A stretch of DNA of 40,519 nt, taken from the IMG/VR virus record IMGVR_UViG_3300043772_000414, positions 1-40,519 of that record; one strand, written 5' to 3'. Every line of letters begins with the position of its first letter. Position 1 is the first letter of the stretch. The DNA is from a virus. This document shows positions 17,285 through 25,409 of the stretch, in pieces. Both the position numbers and the translations under genes were made by a program. The notes beneath the pieces are model-generated. The model saw only the letters and a list, made by a program, of their open reading frames with translations, searched no databases and was not told the DNA's origin.

Positions 17285-17916
17285 CAGATCATCCCGTAGC
17301 GGCGGTAGGTGAGCCAGCGATCGCCCACCGTGCCGGCGCCGGACAGCAGCGTCGCGCCAGCCCCGACCAGCGCCGCCGGCCCGGCCGCAGCCGATCGCGC
17401 GCGCTGCAGGCCAGCGTCGGCCATGAAGTTGGTGCCCTGCGCGCGGTAGCCGTAGGCCTCGCGCGCGGCGTTGGCGCGCAGCGTCAGCGCGTCGATCTCG
17501 CCCTGCGCGGCGGTGTCCCCGGTGATGTCGAGCGCCGAGCCGTCATCCACGAGCATGCCGTTGGCCGCGAGCGCCGTGCGCTGCCGGCCGATCAGCATGC
17601 GCGTCTGCTGCCGGCGCGCGTCCTCGGCCATCTGGCCGCGCATCTCGGCGTCCCTCGCCTGCTGCTCGGCGATGACGCGGTTGTTCTCCGCGACCTGCGC
17701 CTGGTAGCGCGCCTGCCCCGCCGCAGCCGCGCCAGACTGCACCTGGCCGTAGACGCCGACCGCCGTCGACAGCAGCGACGCGCCGAGCGAGGCGTAGGTC
17801 AGCCACGGGGCAGAAGCCGCCGCCGCCGCGCCGCTTGCGGCCGCTGCGCCGCCTGCGGCAGCCGCTCCGCTTGCAGCGCTTGCAGCCGCCGCGCTGGCCG
17901 TGATGAGTTCACACAT
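17284..17916 (-). CDS. Internal virion protein B (T7 gp14-like position), 210 aa
   Basis: The N terminus is a small-residue-rich hydrophobic region (MCELITASAAAASAA, then about 45-60 LTYASLGASLLSTAVGVYGQ) followed by a coiled-coil segment (about 70-115, GQARYQAQVAENNRVIAEQQ) and a glycine/alanine-rich tail with ALTLRANAAREAYGYR. This matches the gp14-type proteins of T7-like phages, which form the outer-membrane part of the ejection channel. The ATG at 17916 overlaps the upstream gene by 8 bases. The assignment combines the typical layout with gene order. Confidence 0.75.
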   Translation of the reverse strand: MCELITASAAAASAASGAAAAGGAAAASGAAAAASAPWLTYASLGASLLSTAVGVYGQVQSGAAAAGQARYQAQVAENNRVIAEQQARDAEMRGQMAEDARRQQTRMLIGRQRTALAANGMLVDDGSALDITGDTAAQGEIDALTLRANAAREAYGYRAQGTNFMADAGLQRARSAAAGPAALVGAGATLLSGAGTVGDRWLTYRRYGMI

Positions 17917-18379
17917 GACGCATCTCGAACCTGTGGAAGGGGAGCCCGAACGGGCCGAATGGCGCCGGTGACATAATCGCAAACCCTAGCCAGCGAAGCC
18001 ACCTGACCGACGCCGCATTGCGGGCGTCGACCCAGTTCGTCAACACCCCGTAATCCTGGCGCACGGCCTGGACGTAGCGCCGGCTCATGCGCAGGAACGG
18101 CCGGGCGTGGCGCTCGATCGCGTCCGAGCCCAGCAGGTAGATGCAGCCGACGTCGCCCAGCAGCGTCATGGGGTGCGTGCCGAAGATCGTTTCGACCTCG
18201 CCGTCGACCGTGCCCGCCCAGCTGCCGGCCTCGACCGCGCGCAGGAGCGCGTCATTCGGCCCGCTGCCTGACGCCGCCCAGACCTCGTCCACGTCGGCGC
18301 GCCGCAGCCGGGGCGCCAGGTCGACCGCGTCCGCCGGCGTCGCCCGGCGCACGCCGAAATCAGCCGCCGAAGTCGACAT
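17909..18379 (-). CDS. GNAT-like / DUF2833-like virion protein (T7 gp13 position), about 156 aa
   Basis: The core (VRRATPADAVDLAPRLRRAD, then GEVETIFGTHPMTLLGDVGC and NWVDARNAASVRWLRWLGF) has the layout of a small GNAT acetyltransferase: an N-terminal RRATPAD start, a beta hairpin, and the ARN..S.RWLRWLGF helix. In podoviruses a GNAT-like DUF2833 protein occupies this slot beside the gp14-like gene and is thought to help virion assembly. Start is uncertain: ATG 18379 overlaps the nozzle gene by 20 bases, whereas GTG 18352 would begin just after the nozzle stop and right at VRRATP. Whether it acetylates anything is unknown. Confidence 0.75.
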   Translation of the reverse strand: MSTSAADFGVRRATPADAVDLAPRLRRADVDEVWAASGSGPNDALLRAVEAGSWAGTVDGEVETIFGTHPMTLLGDVGCIYLLGSDAIERHARPFLRMSRRYVQAVRQDYGVLTNWVDARNAASVRWLRWLGFAIMSPAPFGPFGLPFHRFEMRHV

Positions 18380-20645
18380 CGGGGATTACAGCCTGGATCT
18401 CCATCGGCAGCGGGTAGCTCTGCCGGATGGCGATCCGCCCGTTCGTGTTCCACGATGGCAGCAGGTGCTGGTCCTTGTCCCCGGTCAGCAGCTGCGTCGC
18501 CTCGCCGTAGTCTTCGTTCTCGCGCCACTTCATCTCCGACAGCGCGTCGAAGTCGGGCCCGATGAACAGGCCGCGCGAACGCTGGAACCGCACCGACACG
18601 CGGGAGATCTTCTTGTTGATCGACTGCGCCGTCGGCATGCCGCGCATCGAGAGCTCGAGGTTGAGCGTCTCGATGTCCGACGTGTAGGCCAGCCCGACAT
18701 GCACCTTCGTCGCCGCGCGCGGCAGCGTGATCGCGCCGTTCGCCACGGTCTTCCCGGCCACGACGTTGCCGTCGGCCAGCACCGCCACCGCGCGGCCCTC
18801 AAGGTGATCGAGGCCAGAGATCACGGTCGCCGCGGCGCCCGAGTAGGTCGCGCCGCAGTCGACGAAGAAGGCGTCCTCGACCGCCGTCACCAGCCGCTTG
18901 TCGAGGCGCTCGACGTTGCGCACGGTCTGCCCGTTGATCGTCCGGCGCACGACGAAGTAGACCGCGTCCTCGTTGTCAGCGGTCTCGGGGATCGAGGCCA
19001 CGCTCTCGAAGAAACCGTCGGTTTCGTGGCGGCACCACGCGACGACCTGCTGCTCCTTGTTCCAGGTCAGCGACAGCGCCGTCCCGTCCGACAGCACGAC
19101 CCAGATCACCGAGTGCGGGATCTGCGCGTAGGCCCACTCCGAGATCGTGCGGTTCTCGAACAGGTGCGGCGCCAGGATCGTGAGGTCGGCGCCGTCATAG
19201 GCGTCGCTCTCGAGCGCGTAGGCGAGCGAGCGCACGATGCTGCCGCGGTCCTGCACGAACAGCACCGTGTTGCCAACGACGATCGGCGGAACGTGGCTCG
19301 CGCCCCAGTATGACTGCGGGCGCTGGCGCAGCGTGGCAGCCGAGAACCCGCTGTCGCTGCCGGCAGACACGCGCCACTCCGACCCCGACGTCATCACGAT
19401 CAGGTCGTTGAGCGGCACAAAATGCCGGATCTGGTTGACCTCGCGCGCGGTGAGCGTCGCCGTGATCGCGTCGTCGTCGCGCGCGGGATCCGACACGCTC
19501 ATGTTCGCGGTGTTGCCGGTCTGGCTGTAGTAGCTGGTGTCCGGCTTGTTGTTCGACCCGCCGAAGACCCGCCGCTGCTCGTAGTAGGTGACCGCGCCGG
19601 GCTTGTCGCCGGTCGCCGAGAACGGATTGCGCGCCGCCGGCGGCGTCTGCTCGGTGTCCGCGGCGACATTGTCGTCGACAAAGGTCGTGCCCTCGGTCGA
19701 GCCGATGAAGCCGTAGAGGCCAGAGTTCTTCTGCCTGTAGACCGAATACTTCGCCGCGCCCGTGGTCGGCGCGCCGGTCGTCAGCGTGATCTTGTTCGTG
19801 CTCGACAGCGCCGCCACGCTCGCCACCGTGACGTCCTGCGCGAGGCTCTCTTCAAACGTCTCGGACTTCACCGCGGTGATCCGGTACTTGTAGGTCTCGC
19901 TTCCCGCCGTGCCGCTGCCAGACCAGCCCGTCGGCGTGGCGATCGACGGCGCGAAGGTGATGGTCGCGATCGACCACGCAGCGTGCCCCGTGCGCGAGAG
20001 CTCGCGCGGATCGTAGGACGGATGCACGAGCGTCATCACGTCCGCGCTCTGCACGGACTTGAGCGTCGCCAGGTCGGCCTGGGCGTAGGGCGTCGTCAGG
20101 GTGTAGACGCGCGCAGCCGTGCCGCCGGACGTGTAGGCCGCAAACCCTGTCCCGTTGATGTTGCCCCCGGTGACCTGGTCGGTGAGCTCGAACGTGTTGG
20201 CCGCGACGTTGGCGACCTTGAAGCGCCGGCCGTTCAGCCGGGTCATGCCGGCCACGCCCGTGATGTAGACCTCGTCGCCGTTGGCGAACCCGTGCGCCGT
20301 CGACGTGATCACCACGGGGTTCGCCTGCGTGGCTCCGGTGATCGTCTTTGCAGCCTCGAGGACGTGGCCGCCGTCCTTGATCACCCGCATGCGCAGGTCG
20401 GTGAACTCGAGGACGTAGGTCTGGGTCGTCGAGAAGCGGAAAGGGATCAGCCGCGGCTTGGCGTTGTGCGCGCGCGCCGGCCCGACGTAGCGCAAGCCCG
20501 CGCGGTTCGCGACGCCGCCATGCGGGCGCACGAAGACGTTCTTCGCGGTGCGCAGAGCGACCGCGTACTTCGACACGTCGACCCGGCCATAGAGCGCCGG
20601 CCCGATCTCGCCGGCGGCGAAGCTCGGCTGGATAAGCCGGGTCAT
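18360..20645 (-). CDS. Tail tubular protein B / nozzle (T7 gp12-like), 761 aa
   Basis: The N terminus MTRLIQPSFAAGEIGPALYG, then RVDVSKYAVALRTAKNVFV and PHGGVANRAGLRYVG is the signature beginning of podovirus nozzle proteins (GE.sP.LygR.D...Y..gl...N....pqGGv..RpGt.yv). The rest is beta-rich with repeated surface segments, as in the propeller of this family. Six copies should close the tail end and later open for DNA release. ATGA overlap with the gp11-like gene (20642-20645) fixes the start and couples the two tail-tube proteins. Confidence 0.9.
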   Translation of the reverse strand: MTRLIQPSFAAGEIGPALYGRVDVSKYAVALRTAKNVFVRPHGGVANRAGLRYVGPARAHNAKPRLIPFRFSTTQTYVLEFTDLRMRVIKDGGHVLEAAKTITGATQANPVVITSTAHGFANGDEVYITGVAGMTRLNGRRFKVANVAANTFELTDQVTGGNINGTGFAAYTSGGTAARVYTLTTPYAQADLATLKSVQSADVMTLVHPSYDPRELSRTGHAAWSIATITFAPSIATPTGWSGSGTAGSETYKYRITAVKSETFEESLAQDVTVASVAALSSTNKITLTTGAPTTGAAKYSVYRQKNSGLYGFIGSTEGTTFVDDNVAADTEQTPPAARNPFSATGDKPGAVTYYEQRRVFGGSNNKPDTSYYSQTGNTANMSVSDPARDDDAITATLTAREVNQIRHFVPLNDLIVMTSGSEWRVSAGSDSGFSAATLRQRPQSYWGASHVPPIVVGNTVLFVQDRGSIVRSLAYALESDAYDGADLTILAPHLFENRTISEWAYAQIPHSVIWVVLSDGTALSLTWNKEQQVVAWCRHETDGFFESVASIPETADNEDAVYFVVRRTINGQTVRNVERLDKRLVTAVEDAFFVDCGATYSGAAATVISGLDHLEGRAVAVLADGNVVAGKTVANGAITLPRAATKVHVGLAYTSDIETLNLELSMRGMPTAQSINKKISRVSVRFQRSRGLFIGPDFDALSEMKWRENEDYGEATQLLTGDKDQHLLPSWNTNGRIAIRQSYPLPMEIQAVIPDVDFGG

Positions 20646-21244
20646 TCGCGCCCCCGCACCCAGGCCGCTTCGCGCGGCCCGCGATCGAAGCCCTCGGTGC
20701 CATTGGCCCCCGCAGCCTGCGCGACGTGCGCCTGGTAGGACTGCATGGCGAACTTGGCGAGGTCGGCCTTGCCCGTGAGCGAGAAGGCGATGCGCGAGGC
20801 GAGGCGCCAGGCCAGCGCATCGACGAACAGCGTCGTGAACCTCGAAGGGTCGGTGACGTCGAAAGTGTAGGCGAGCGTCGCCTCTTCCATGTCGGTCAGG
20901 ATGGACGTCGTCTGGCCGTCGTCGGTCGACACGACGGAGAACGGCACGACGTCCGAATAGGGACCGAGCGGGTTGACGATCTCGCGCGCGCGGATGCAGT
21001 CCGACGGGTACTCGTAGCGGTAGGCCCAGTCGTCGTAGGGGTTGGTCTCAAGGACCGCGAGCGCCTTGCGCTTGCGCGCGAAGTTCCAGTTGTAGGCCTC
21101 GAGCGTCTGCACGCGGGACCAGTCGTACCAGCGATTGCAGATCTTCGCGGTTGGCGAGGCCTCGGTCAGGCTTTCGATCGTCGCGTCGGCGCCGATGTAG
21201 TCGAGCGCCATGTTCGCGATCTTGACTGAACTGATCGTCGCCAT
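20642..21244 (-). CDS. Tail tubular protein A / adaptor (T7 gp11-like), 200 aa
   Basis: Begins MATISSVKIANMALDYIGAD, with the NMAL..IGa start typical of gp11-like adaptor proteins; then CNRWYDWSRVQTLEAYNWNFARKRKAL and WAYRYEYPSDCIRAREI, both hallmark stretches of the family. The protein is mostly helical, about 200 residues, the usual length. It should bind the portal and recruit the nozzle. The gene begins one base after the stop of the 82-residue upstream protein and overlaps the nozzle gene by four bases. Confidence 0.9.
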   Translation of the reverse strand: MATISSVKIANMALDYIGADATIESLTEASPTAKICNRWYDWSRVQTLEAYNWNFARKRKALAVLETNPYDDWAYRYEYPSDCIRAREIVNPLGPYSDVVPFSVVSTDDGQTTSILTDMEEATLAYTFDVTDPSRFTTLFVDALAWRLASRIAFSLTGKADLAKFAMQSYQAHVAQAAGANGTEGFDRGPREAAWVRGRE

Positions 21245-21245
21245 G

Positions 21246-21494
21246 TCACCGCCTCCTGCGCCTGCGCGCTCGGATGATCCAGTCGTTGCCCTCTGGAACT
21301 GGCGGCGGGGCGCCCGGCAACGTCAGTTGCGCGAGCCCGTCGCCGCCTTGCTGGCGGATTGAAAAGGGCAGCGCCGTCGAGAGCCGCGCGCCGGCCAGCG
21401 GCGAGCCGAACGCGAGCAGTCCCTGCACCGGGCCCGCGCTCCCCGTCGCCCTGACGAGCTGCGACGGAGCGCCTCCTGCGTAGAGCGAGACCAT
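21246..21494 (-). CDS. Small hypothetical protein (82 aa)
   Basis: Starts at 21494 in the stop codon of the 713-residue structural gene (TGATG) and ends one base before the gp11-like start, so it fits a coupled structural operon. The protein has a glycine/proline-rich middle and ends in a run of arginines (IIRARRRRRR). It resembles short particle or tail accessory proteins in similar loci but I cannot name a family. The tight junctions on both sides are the main support. Confidence 0.65.
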   Translation of the reverse strand: MVSLYAGGAPSQLVRATGSAGPVQGLLAFGSPLAGARLSTALPFSIRQQGGDGLAQLTLPGAPPPVPEGNDWIIRARRRRRR

Positions 21495-23635
21495 CAGGCC
21501 ACCGTCAGCGTCGCGTAGAGGTCAACGCCGCTCGGCAGGCTGGCGCTCGGCACGAAGCGCCGCCGCGTGTTCAGCGCGTCGCTGCCGAGCCCCGCGGTCC
21601 ACGCCGTGCCGTTCCAATACTCGAAGGCGCCGTTCGTCGTGCCGCTGCTGGCTTGCGTCAGGACCAGCGCGTTGGTGTCCGCGCGGTAGACGTTGATCGT
21701 GTGCACCGTCAGCGCCGCGCCGAACAGCGCCGACTGGATGAACCCGAAGGTGCCGTTCGACCCGTCGAAGTCGCCGAAGTTCCAGCGGTACTGGCTCGGC
21801 AGCGCGTCCGAGGTCTCGTAGAGCAGCGCCAGCGAAAGCACGCGCGCGGGCAGCATGATCACGCCAGCCGTGCGGAACAGGAACGCGAATTGGATGTTCG
21901 CCGCCGTCGACACGCCCGACAGGTCGCCGCTCTGGGGGACGTCGGTCCACGAGCCGCTGTTGTCGTCGATCCCGCTCGTCCGGTACTGGACGCGGAAGAG
22001 GTCCGGCGCGACGCCCATCGTGTCGTCGCCCAGGTTCTCCATGCAGTTGACCAGCACCCGGTAGAACTTGGCCGGCGCCGCCCCAAGCGCGAGCTTGGGG
22101 CAAACGATCCGGTTGGGCACATCCGCCAGGAACCCGAGGTCGGCCGCAAGCGGATAGGCGCTCATCGCGTTGAGCGTGGTCGTCGTGCCGGGGTTGTAGA
22201 TCCAGAACATCCAGCCGTCCTCGACCCAGACGAAGGGCGAGGCGTTGGCCGGGTAGTGAACGAAGATCGGGCTGTCCGTGTCGCGCAGCGCAGACGGCGT
22301 CTGGCTGGCCGTGCACGACGAGCGGCGGTCGAGCTGCTGGCCGCCGGTGTAGTAGTCCGTGACGTAGACCGAGCCCGACGTGCCCGACGACGTCGCGATC
22401 ACGAGCTTGTCCAGCGACCCGGCGACATCCATCGAGATGAAGCCTGCGCTCGCCAGGTTCGTGACGGTGCCGCCTGGCGGGACCTCGGACATCGAGTCCG
22501 CGACGAACGTCGTGCTTGCTGCTACGACCGACGCCAGCGGCACCCGCAGGATGCGGCTCAGCGTCATCAGGTACAGGCATGCCACGCCCGCGCCCGCGCC
22601 GTGCGCCAGCGTCGCCACCTGGCCGTTGTTCGCCTGCGAGATGTTGCCCGTCACCGCCTGCGCGCCGGTGATCACGATGTCGGAGCCGGTCAGCACCGCC
22701 GCGCCAGCGGTCAGCGTCAGCGGCGCGCGGATGTTGTAGCGGTAGAGCTGGAGCGACGTCGTCGCGCCCTCGGTCGAGTAGACGTACTGCTGCGTCCAGG
22801 TGTCCCTGTCGCCCAGCGCGCAGCCGCCGATCACGTCGTTGGTGATCGTCGCCGCGTCCTTCAGCCAGAAGTTGGCCTTGATCTTGTCGACGGTCGTCGC
22901 CGCGGGGATCGCCACCGCCGGGTTCTGGAAGTCCGCGAACTGGAGCCCCTTGGTCACGAACAGGCCGCCGTTCGTGACCGTCGCGTTCGTGTTCGCGTGC
23001 ACCAGCATCAGGTCTTCGATGACGTAGGGCGTGCCGGCGGCGATCGTGCCAGCGCCCGCCGTCAGCGTGATCGACGTGCCGCTGCCGATCGCGCTGATCT
23101 GATACCAGGTCGTGATCTGCGTCGGGTCGGTCGAGCCGAAGCCGATGCGCGAGCCGACCGACAGGCCGGTCGCCCAGGCCGTGCCGCTGCCCGTCACCGC
23201 GGTGCCGCTCACCGTCACCGTGCCGGTCGTGTACGCCTCGAGGATCGCGCGGAAACCGCGCACCGTGTGCGCCGTCGCGGTCGGGAACGTCAGCGTGACA
23301 GCGCCGCGCAGCGTGTAGGTGTTGGTCGACGGCACCCAGGTCCAGAGTTGCACGCGGCGGGTCGCCGCTGCGGCAGCACCGTCAGAACCGAAGACCCAGA
23401 ACAAGTCGTCGGTGATCTTGATCGGGTGCACGAAGTTCGACGGGATCGCCAGCGACGACTCGCCGAAGTTCGCCACGCCAACCGGCGCCGGCCCGATGAA
23501 CTTGTCGACGTCGCCAGCGCCGAGGTTGAACTGCCCCGTGTGCTTGCCGCGGTTGATCTTGGTCGCGTCGTAGGCGCCGCCCACGGCGACCTGCGCCAGC
23601 GAGCCGTTGAAGACCTGCTCGATCGCCGCCTTCAT
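21494..23635 (-). CDS. Large minor structural protein (713 aa), unknown family
   Basis: Beta-rich and low in charge, with many T, S, G, A and V residues, as in phage decoration or fibre proteins. It opens MKAAIEQVFNGSLAQVAVGG and has a region of antiparallel repeats around YTTGTVTVSGTAVTGSGTAW (a common linker in virion proteins) and a C-terminal part containing VLTQASSGTTNGAFEYWNG. It sits between head and tail-tube genes and is preceded by a small gene whose stop overlaps this ATG (ATGA). Likely a minor capsid or tail protein exposed on the particle. I cannot see a catalytic motif. Confidence 0.7.
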   Translation of the reverse strand: MKAAIEQVFNGSLAQVAVGGAYDATKINRGKHTGQFNLGAGDVDKFIGPAPVGVANFGESSLAIPSNFVHPIKITDDLFWVFGSDGAAAAATRRVQLWTWVPSTNTYTLRGAVTLTFPTATAHTVRGFRAILEAYTTGTVTVSGTAVTGSGTAWATGLSVGSRIGFGSTDPTQITTWYQISAIGSGTSITLTAGAGTIAAGTPYVIEDLMLVHANTNATVTNGGLFVTKGLQFADFQNPAVAIPAATTVDKIKANFWLKDAATITNDVIGGCALGDRDTWTQQYVYSTEGATTSLQLYRYNIRAPLTLTAGAAVLTGSDIVITGAQAVTGNISQANNGQVATLAHGAGAGVACLYLMTLSRILRVPLASVVAASTTFVADSMSEVPPGGTVTNLASAGFISMDVAGSLDKLVIATSSGTSGSVYVTDYYTGGQQLDRRSSCTASQTPSALRDTDSPIFVHYPANASPFVWVEDGWMFWIYNPGTTTTLNAMSAYPLAADLGFLADVPNRIVCPKLALGAAPAKFYRVLVNCMENLGDDTMGVAPDLFRVQYRTSGIDDNSGSWTDVPQSGDLSGVSTAANIQFAFLFRTAGVIMLPARVLSLALLYETSDALPSQYRWNFGDFDGSNGTFGFIQSALFGAALTVHTINVYRADTNALVLTQASSGTTNGAFEYWNGTAWTAGLGSDALNTRRRFVPSASLPSGVDLYATLTVA

Positions 23636-23814
23636 GCCGGCTCTCCATCAGCCGTGGCGACCACCTGCTCCGCGAGGAACGCGCAGATGGGTCCGTTGGT
23701 GTCGACGCGGCGCCGGCACGGCACGAAGTCGTGCGGCGCGTAGTCCCCGCCGACCACGACCTCATAGGAGCTGTTCGCGGCCACGACGTCGCCGGCGGCG
23801 ATTGCGTGCGCCAC
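23632..23814 (-). CDS. Small hypothetical protein (60 aa)
   Basis: MAHAIAAGDVVAANSSYEVV, then GDYAPHDFVPCRRRVDTNGP and a C-terminal FLAEQVVATADGEP: a short beta-rich protein with no family I can name. It starts three bases after the coiled-coil gene and its stop overlaps the next ATG (ATGA). The composition and the two junctions indicate a real gene, probably a minor virion component. Confidence 0.65.
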   Translation of the reverse strand: MAHAIAAGDVVAANSSYEVVVGGDYAPHDFVPCRRRVDTNGPICAFLAEQVVATADGEPA

Positions 23815-23817
23815 TGC

Positions 23818-24324
23818 TCAGCCTCCGAGCCGAGCCTTGATCGCCTCGAGCTCGCCCTTGAGCACGGCCAGCCGCTTCGCGACATCGTCGTGCTCGCGCT
23901 GAACTTCGACGATCGCCTGCTGCGTCGCGCGCAGCGAAGCCTCGGCCGCAGCCTTCGTGGCGGCCGCAGCGTCCGTGATGCGCGCCGCCTCGCGGCGCGC
24001 GTCGTCGACGAACTTGTCGCCGTCTTCGCGCGCCTGCGCCTCGATCATGCCGGCCTTCGCCGCGCCGGCGGCGATCGCCGCCTTCGCCGCAGCATCGGCC
24101 TTGATCGCGTCGGCCTTGGCAGCCGCCGCGCGCGCGTCGGCCTGGTCGGCCTCGGCGATCGCGCGATCGCGCCTGGCCTCGGCCTCGCTGGCAGCTTGGA
24201 GGATCGAGCCATGCTGCTCGAGGAACTCCATCGCGCGCTTCAGCCCGTTGAACGTGCGCAGAAACCGCGCGACGTGCTCGGCAGCCTCGAGGAGCTCGGC
24301 CGGGGCCGGGATTTGCTTTGCCAT
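23818..24324 (-). CDS. Alanine-rich coiled-coil protein (168 aa)
   Basis: After a short N-terminal helix (AELLEAAEHVARFLRTFNGL) nearly the whole chain (about 40-165) is a long heptad-like helix rich in A, E, K, D and Q, with stretches such as DRAIAEADQADARAAAAKAD. No cysteine, no membrane segment. Proteins of this kind next to minor capsid genes serve as spacers or assembly factors; here the role is only inferred from location between the two structural genes. It starts one base after the end of the 125-residue gene. Confidence 0.7.
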   Translation of the reverse strand: MAKQIPAPAELLEAAEHVARFLRTFNGLKRAMEFLEQHGSILQAASEAEARRDRAIAEADQADARAAAAKADAIKADAAAKAAIAAGAAKAGMIEAQAREDGDKFVDDARREAARITDAAAATKAAAEASLRATQQAIVEVQREHDDVAKRLAVLKGELEAIKARLGG

Positions 24325-24325
24325 G

Positions 24326-24703
24326 TCACTTGCCTCCGAACCGCACGATGAGCGACACCGTCAGGCTCGTCGTGCCATCGCCGGCCGTCACGCGCGGGCG
24401 GATGAACCGCACGAGCTCCGAGATGGCCTCGATCTTCGCCGCAGTAAACGACAGCGCGTTGCCCTGCGGGTCCGTGAGCGGCGCGTAGTTGCTGCCGTCG
24501 ATCGACCCCTCGATCACCACGGCGCCGCCGACGCCGAAGGTGCCGGCGACCTGCACCGCGCGGTCGGGGAACCCGACCCACGACACCTCGCCGCCGACGT
24601 CGCTGCCGGCCTGCGTCAGGTTCGCCCAGGTGATGACGCGCGACGATGCGTTGCCGATGCCCTCGTCGCTGATGTTCTGAATGCTCGGCGCGATCGTCGC
24701 CAT
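24326..24703 (-). CDS. Minor structural protein (125 aa), conserved in BPP-1-like loci
   Basis: A beta-rich protein containing PDRAVQVAGTFGVGGAVVIE, then GSNYAPLTDPQGNALSFTAA and RFIRPRVTAGDGTTSLTV. This block (VQ..GTFG.GG.V...GS.DG..Y..L.DPQGN.l) recurs in phages with BPP-1-like heads, downstream of the cement protein, usually labelled hypothetical or structural. The ATG at 24703 has GAGGTGA upstream and follows the terminator at 24717-24747, so it is the first gene past that termination signal. Confidence 0.7.
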   Translation of the reverse strand: MATIAPSIQNISDEGIGNASSRVITWANLTQAGSDVGGEVSWVGFPDRAVQVAGTFGVGGAVVIEGSIDGSNYAPLTDPQGNALSFTAAKIEAISELVRFIRPRVTAGDGTTSLTVSLIVRFGGK

Positions 24704-24716
24704 CGGTCACCTCTGA

Positions 24717-24747
24717 GAAAATGGGCGGCGGCCGAAGCCGCCGCCCA
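24717..24747 (-). terminator. Intrinsic terminator inside the late operon
   Basis: On the transcribed strand an 11-bp perfect stem (TGGGCGGCGGC / GCCGCCGCCCA) with a TTCG tetraloop, at 24722-24747, is followed by TTTTC (24717-24721). It lies two bases after the stop of the 59-codon gene and just before the Shine-Dalgarno of the next gene. It separates the head genes from the tail genes and would lower, though need not abolish, downstream transcription. Confidence 0.9.
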
Positions 24748-24748
24748 G

Positions 24749-24928
24749 TCACTGCTTCTTCGCCTGCACCGCCGGCGCCGGCTGGGGCAGCGGAGCCCGC
24801 GGGGGCTCCACCACCTCGGCCGTGCGCGGCAGTTGCTTCGCCCATGCGTCCGGCACCTCGTGGACCTTGTTCGGCCGCAAGCGGCCGCCCTCGGGCGAGA
24901 ACCAGACCTGGCGCAGCTTCACCTTCAT
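24749..24928 (-). CDS. Small hypothetical protein (59 aa)
   Basis: Reads MKVKLRQVWFSPEGGRLRPN, then KVHEVPDAWAKQLPRTAEVV and a proline/alanine-rich tail ending in QAKKQ. The first half looks like a small globular beta domain with the FSP.G...pn..h.vPd.w...LP pattern seen in short capsid-locus proteins. It lies 11 bases after the cement gene stop and immediately before the terminator. Function unknown. Confidence 0.75.
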   Translation of the reverse strand: MKVKLRQVWFSPEGGRLRPNKVHEVPDAWAKQLPRTAEVVEPPRAPLPQPAPAVQAKKQ

Positions 24929-24939
24929 GGCTCAGCTGC

Positions 24940-25383
24940 TCAGTTGGTCGCGTCGGGGAAGGCGCGGATCGCGGACGGGTTCGGCGTCAGGAAGGCGTTG
25001 ATCTTCCCGGCCGTGAGCGCCGCGGTGCCGACGTTGGCGATGATGCCCAGGTAGCGCTCGTAGACGCCCTTGGGCAGCTGCACGCAGACCGCCTCGTAGC
25101 CGGCGACGAGCGTCGCCTTCCCGATGTCGGCCGACTTGAAGTGCAGCGACGCGCTGCCGTCCGTGGCGATCGCGGCGGCCGCGTCCGAGACGAGCTCGAA
25201 CGAGACGGTCGCGGCGCCCGCGGACGTCACCGACGTGTCCACCTGGACCTCAAGCCAGAGGTTGTCGATGTAGTTGACGCCGTCGCCACCCGTGTCGATG
25301 ACGTCTCCGACCAGCTGGCGGCCGGTGCCGGCGGTGCCGAGCGCCGTGGCGTCGGCAAACTCGGTGCGTTCGTCGAGGATCAT
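24940..25383 (-). CDS. Bbp16-like capsid cement protein (147 aa)
   Basis: Begins MILDERTEFADATALGTAGT, then GRQLVGDVIDTGGDGVNYID and NLWLEVQVDTSVTSAGAAT, a pattern characteristic of the Bbp16 family, whose founding member in BPP-1 is a jelly-roll decoration protein that clamps neighbouring coat proteins. The C-terminal half has LPKGVYERYLGIIANVGTAA. It directly follows the coat gene across a 26-base gap with AAAGGAA upstream of the ATG. Length and place match the family. Confidence 0.85.
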   Translation of the reverse strand: MILDERTEFADATALGTAGTGRQLVGDVIDTGGDGVNYIDNLWLEVQVDTSVTSAGAATVSFELVSDAAAAIATDGSASLHFKSADIGKATLVAGYEAVCVQLPKGVYERYLGIIANVGTAALTAGKINAFLTPNPSAIRAFPDATN

Positions 25384-25409
25384 GGTCCTGTTCCTTTCTC
25401 AGCTGACCG

